NCBI GenBank assembly: GCA_947575935.1
Contig: CANPPM010000149.1
Coordinates: 1 to 6,873, forward strand
Origin: an uncultured Butyricicoccus sp.
GTDB taxonomy: Bacteria > Bacillota > Clostridia > Oscillospirales > Butyricicoccaceae
Direction of reading: 5' to 3'
Length of the DNA: 6,873 nucleotides
Part shown: positions 6,798 through 6,873 of the stretch, piece after piece
Position numbering within the stretch: position 1 is the first letter of the stretch
How the letters are laid out: the number at the start of each line of letters is the position of its first letter
Translations under genes and position numbers: made by a program
The notes under the pieces: generated by a model
Told to the model about the DNA's origin: nothing
The model's database searches: none
The model's input: the letters and a program-made list of their open reading frames with translations, nothing else

Positions 6798-6826
6798 TTG
6801 ACAAACCATGCAAAATCGGGTATTAT
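6798..6826 (+). promoter_or_regulatory. Sigma-A promoter of the tRNA gene with upstream A/T tract
   Basis: A perfect -35 TTGACA (6798-6803), a 17-base spacer and a -10 TATTAT (6821-6826, five of six) lie 18 bases before the tRNA. The predicted start is near 6833, leaving a short 5' extension for RNase P to remove. Just upstream, 6775-6795 is nearly pure A/T, including the 16-base perfect palindrome at 6775-6790, and fits an UP element as found at stable-RNA promoters. Confidence 0.8.
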
Positions 6827-6844
6827 AGTAGAGCAGTTTGTAAT

Positions 6845-6873
6845 GGCCCGGTAGCTCAGTCGGTTAGAGCGCT
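6845..6873 (+). tRNA. tRNA, 5' part only (isotype not determinable)
   Basis: The last 29 bases match the 5' part of a tRNA: acceptor strand GGCCCGG (6845-6851), T8-A9, D-stem GCTC (6852-6857 region) paired with GAGC (6867-6870), and the D-loop AGTCGGTTA with its conserved A14, G18-G19 and A21. Base 26 is G, and the anticodon stem has just begun when the window ends. The anticodon lies beyond the edge, so the amino acid cannot be assigned. Confidence 0.9.

Overview
The window looks like the chromosome of a motile, anaerobic, fairly GC-rich Firmicute, most likely a member of the Clostridia. This is inferred from a clostridial-type SecA with a C-terminal SEC-C zinc motif, an FprA-type flavodiiron protein (an oxygen/NO-detoxifying enzyme typical of anaerobes), a Gram-positive-style flagellin, strong AGGAGG/GGAG ribosome binding sites and consensus sigma-A promoters. 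I cannot name the genus from this sequence.

Layout. Positions 1-2778 (+) hold secA, open at the left edge. After 23 bases comes a flavodiiron protein gene (2802-3926, +), probably cotranscribed with secA. The stretch 3927-4126 carries no gene. It holds two strong hairpins, one closing the plus-strand unit and one closing the convergent flagellin gene. A large flagellin gene fills 4127-6349 (-): conserved D0/D1 ends surround a hypervariable middle of about 460 residues built partly from three diverged copies of one module. Positions 6350-6844 hold no convincing protein gene. They contain the flagellin leader, a sigma-A-like minus-strand promoter, an AT-rich tract and a plus-strand promoter for a tRNA gene that starts at 6845 and runs off the right edge.

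The most interesting part is the flagellin leader. Directly upstream of the start codon, the transcript can form two adjacent 7-bp hairpins that each display GGA in the apical loop. The second loop is the Shine-Dalgarno sequence, and its stem reaches into the start codon. This is the architecture expected of a CsrA-repressed flagellin mRNA (compare Bacillus subtilis hag with CsrA/FliW). Further upstream, a predicted leader of about 205 nt holds nested complementary segments that could be a pseudoknot or an alternative fold, and a possible 37-codon upstream ORF. SecA serves general Sec export and the flavodiiron protein is cytosolic; flagellin itself is exported by the flagellar type III apparatus, so the three genes are not an obvious functional unit.
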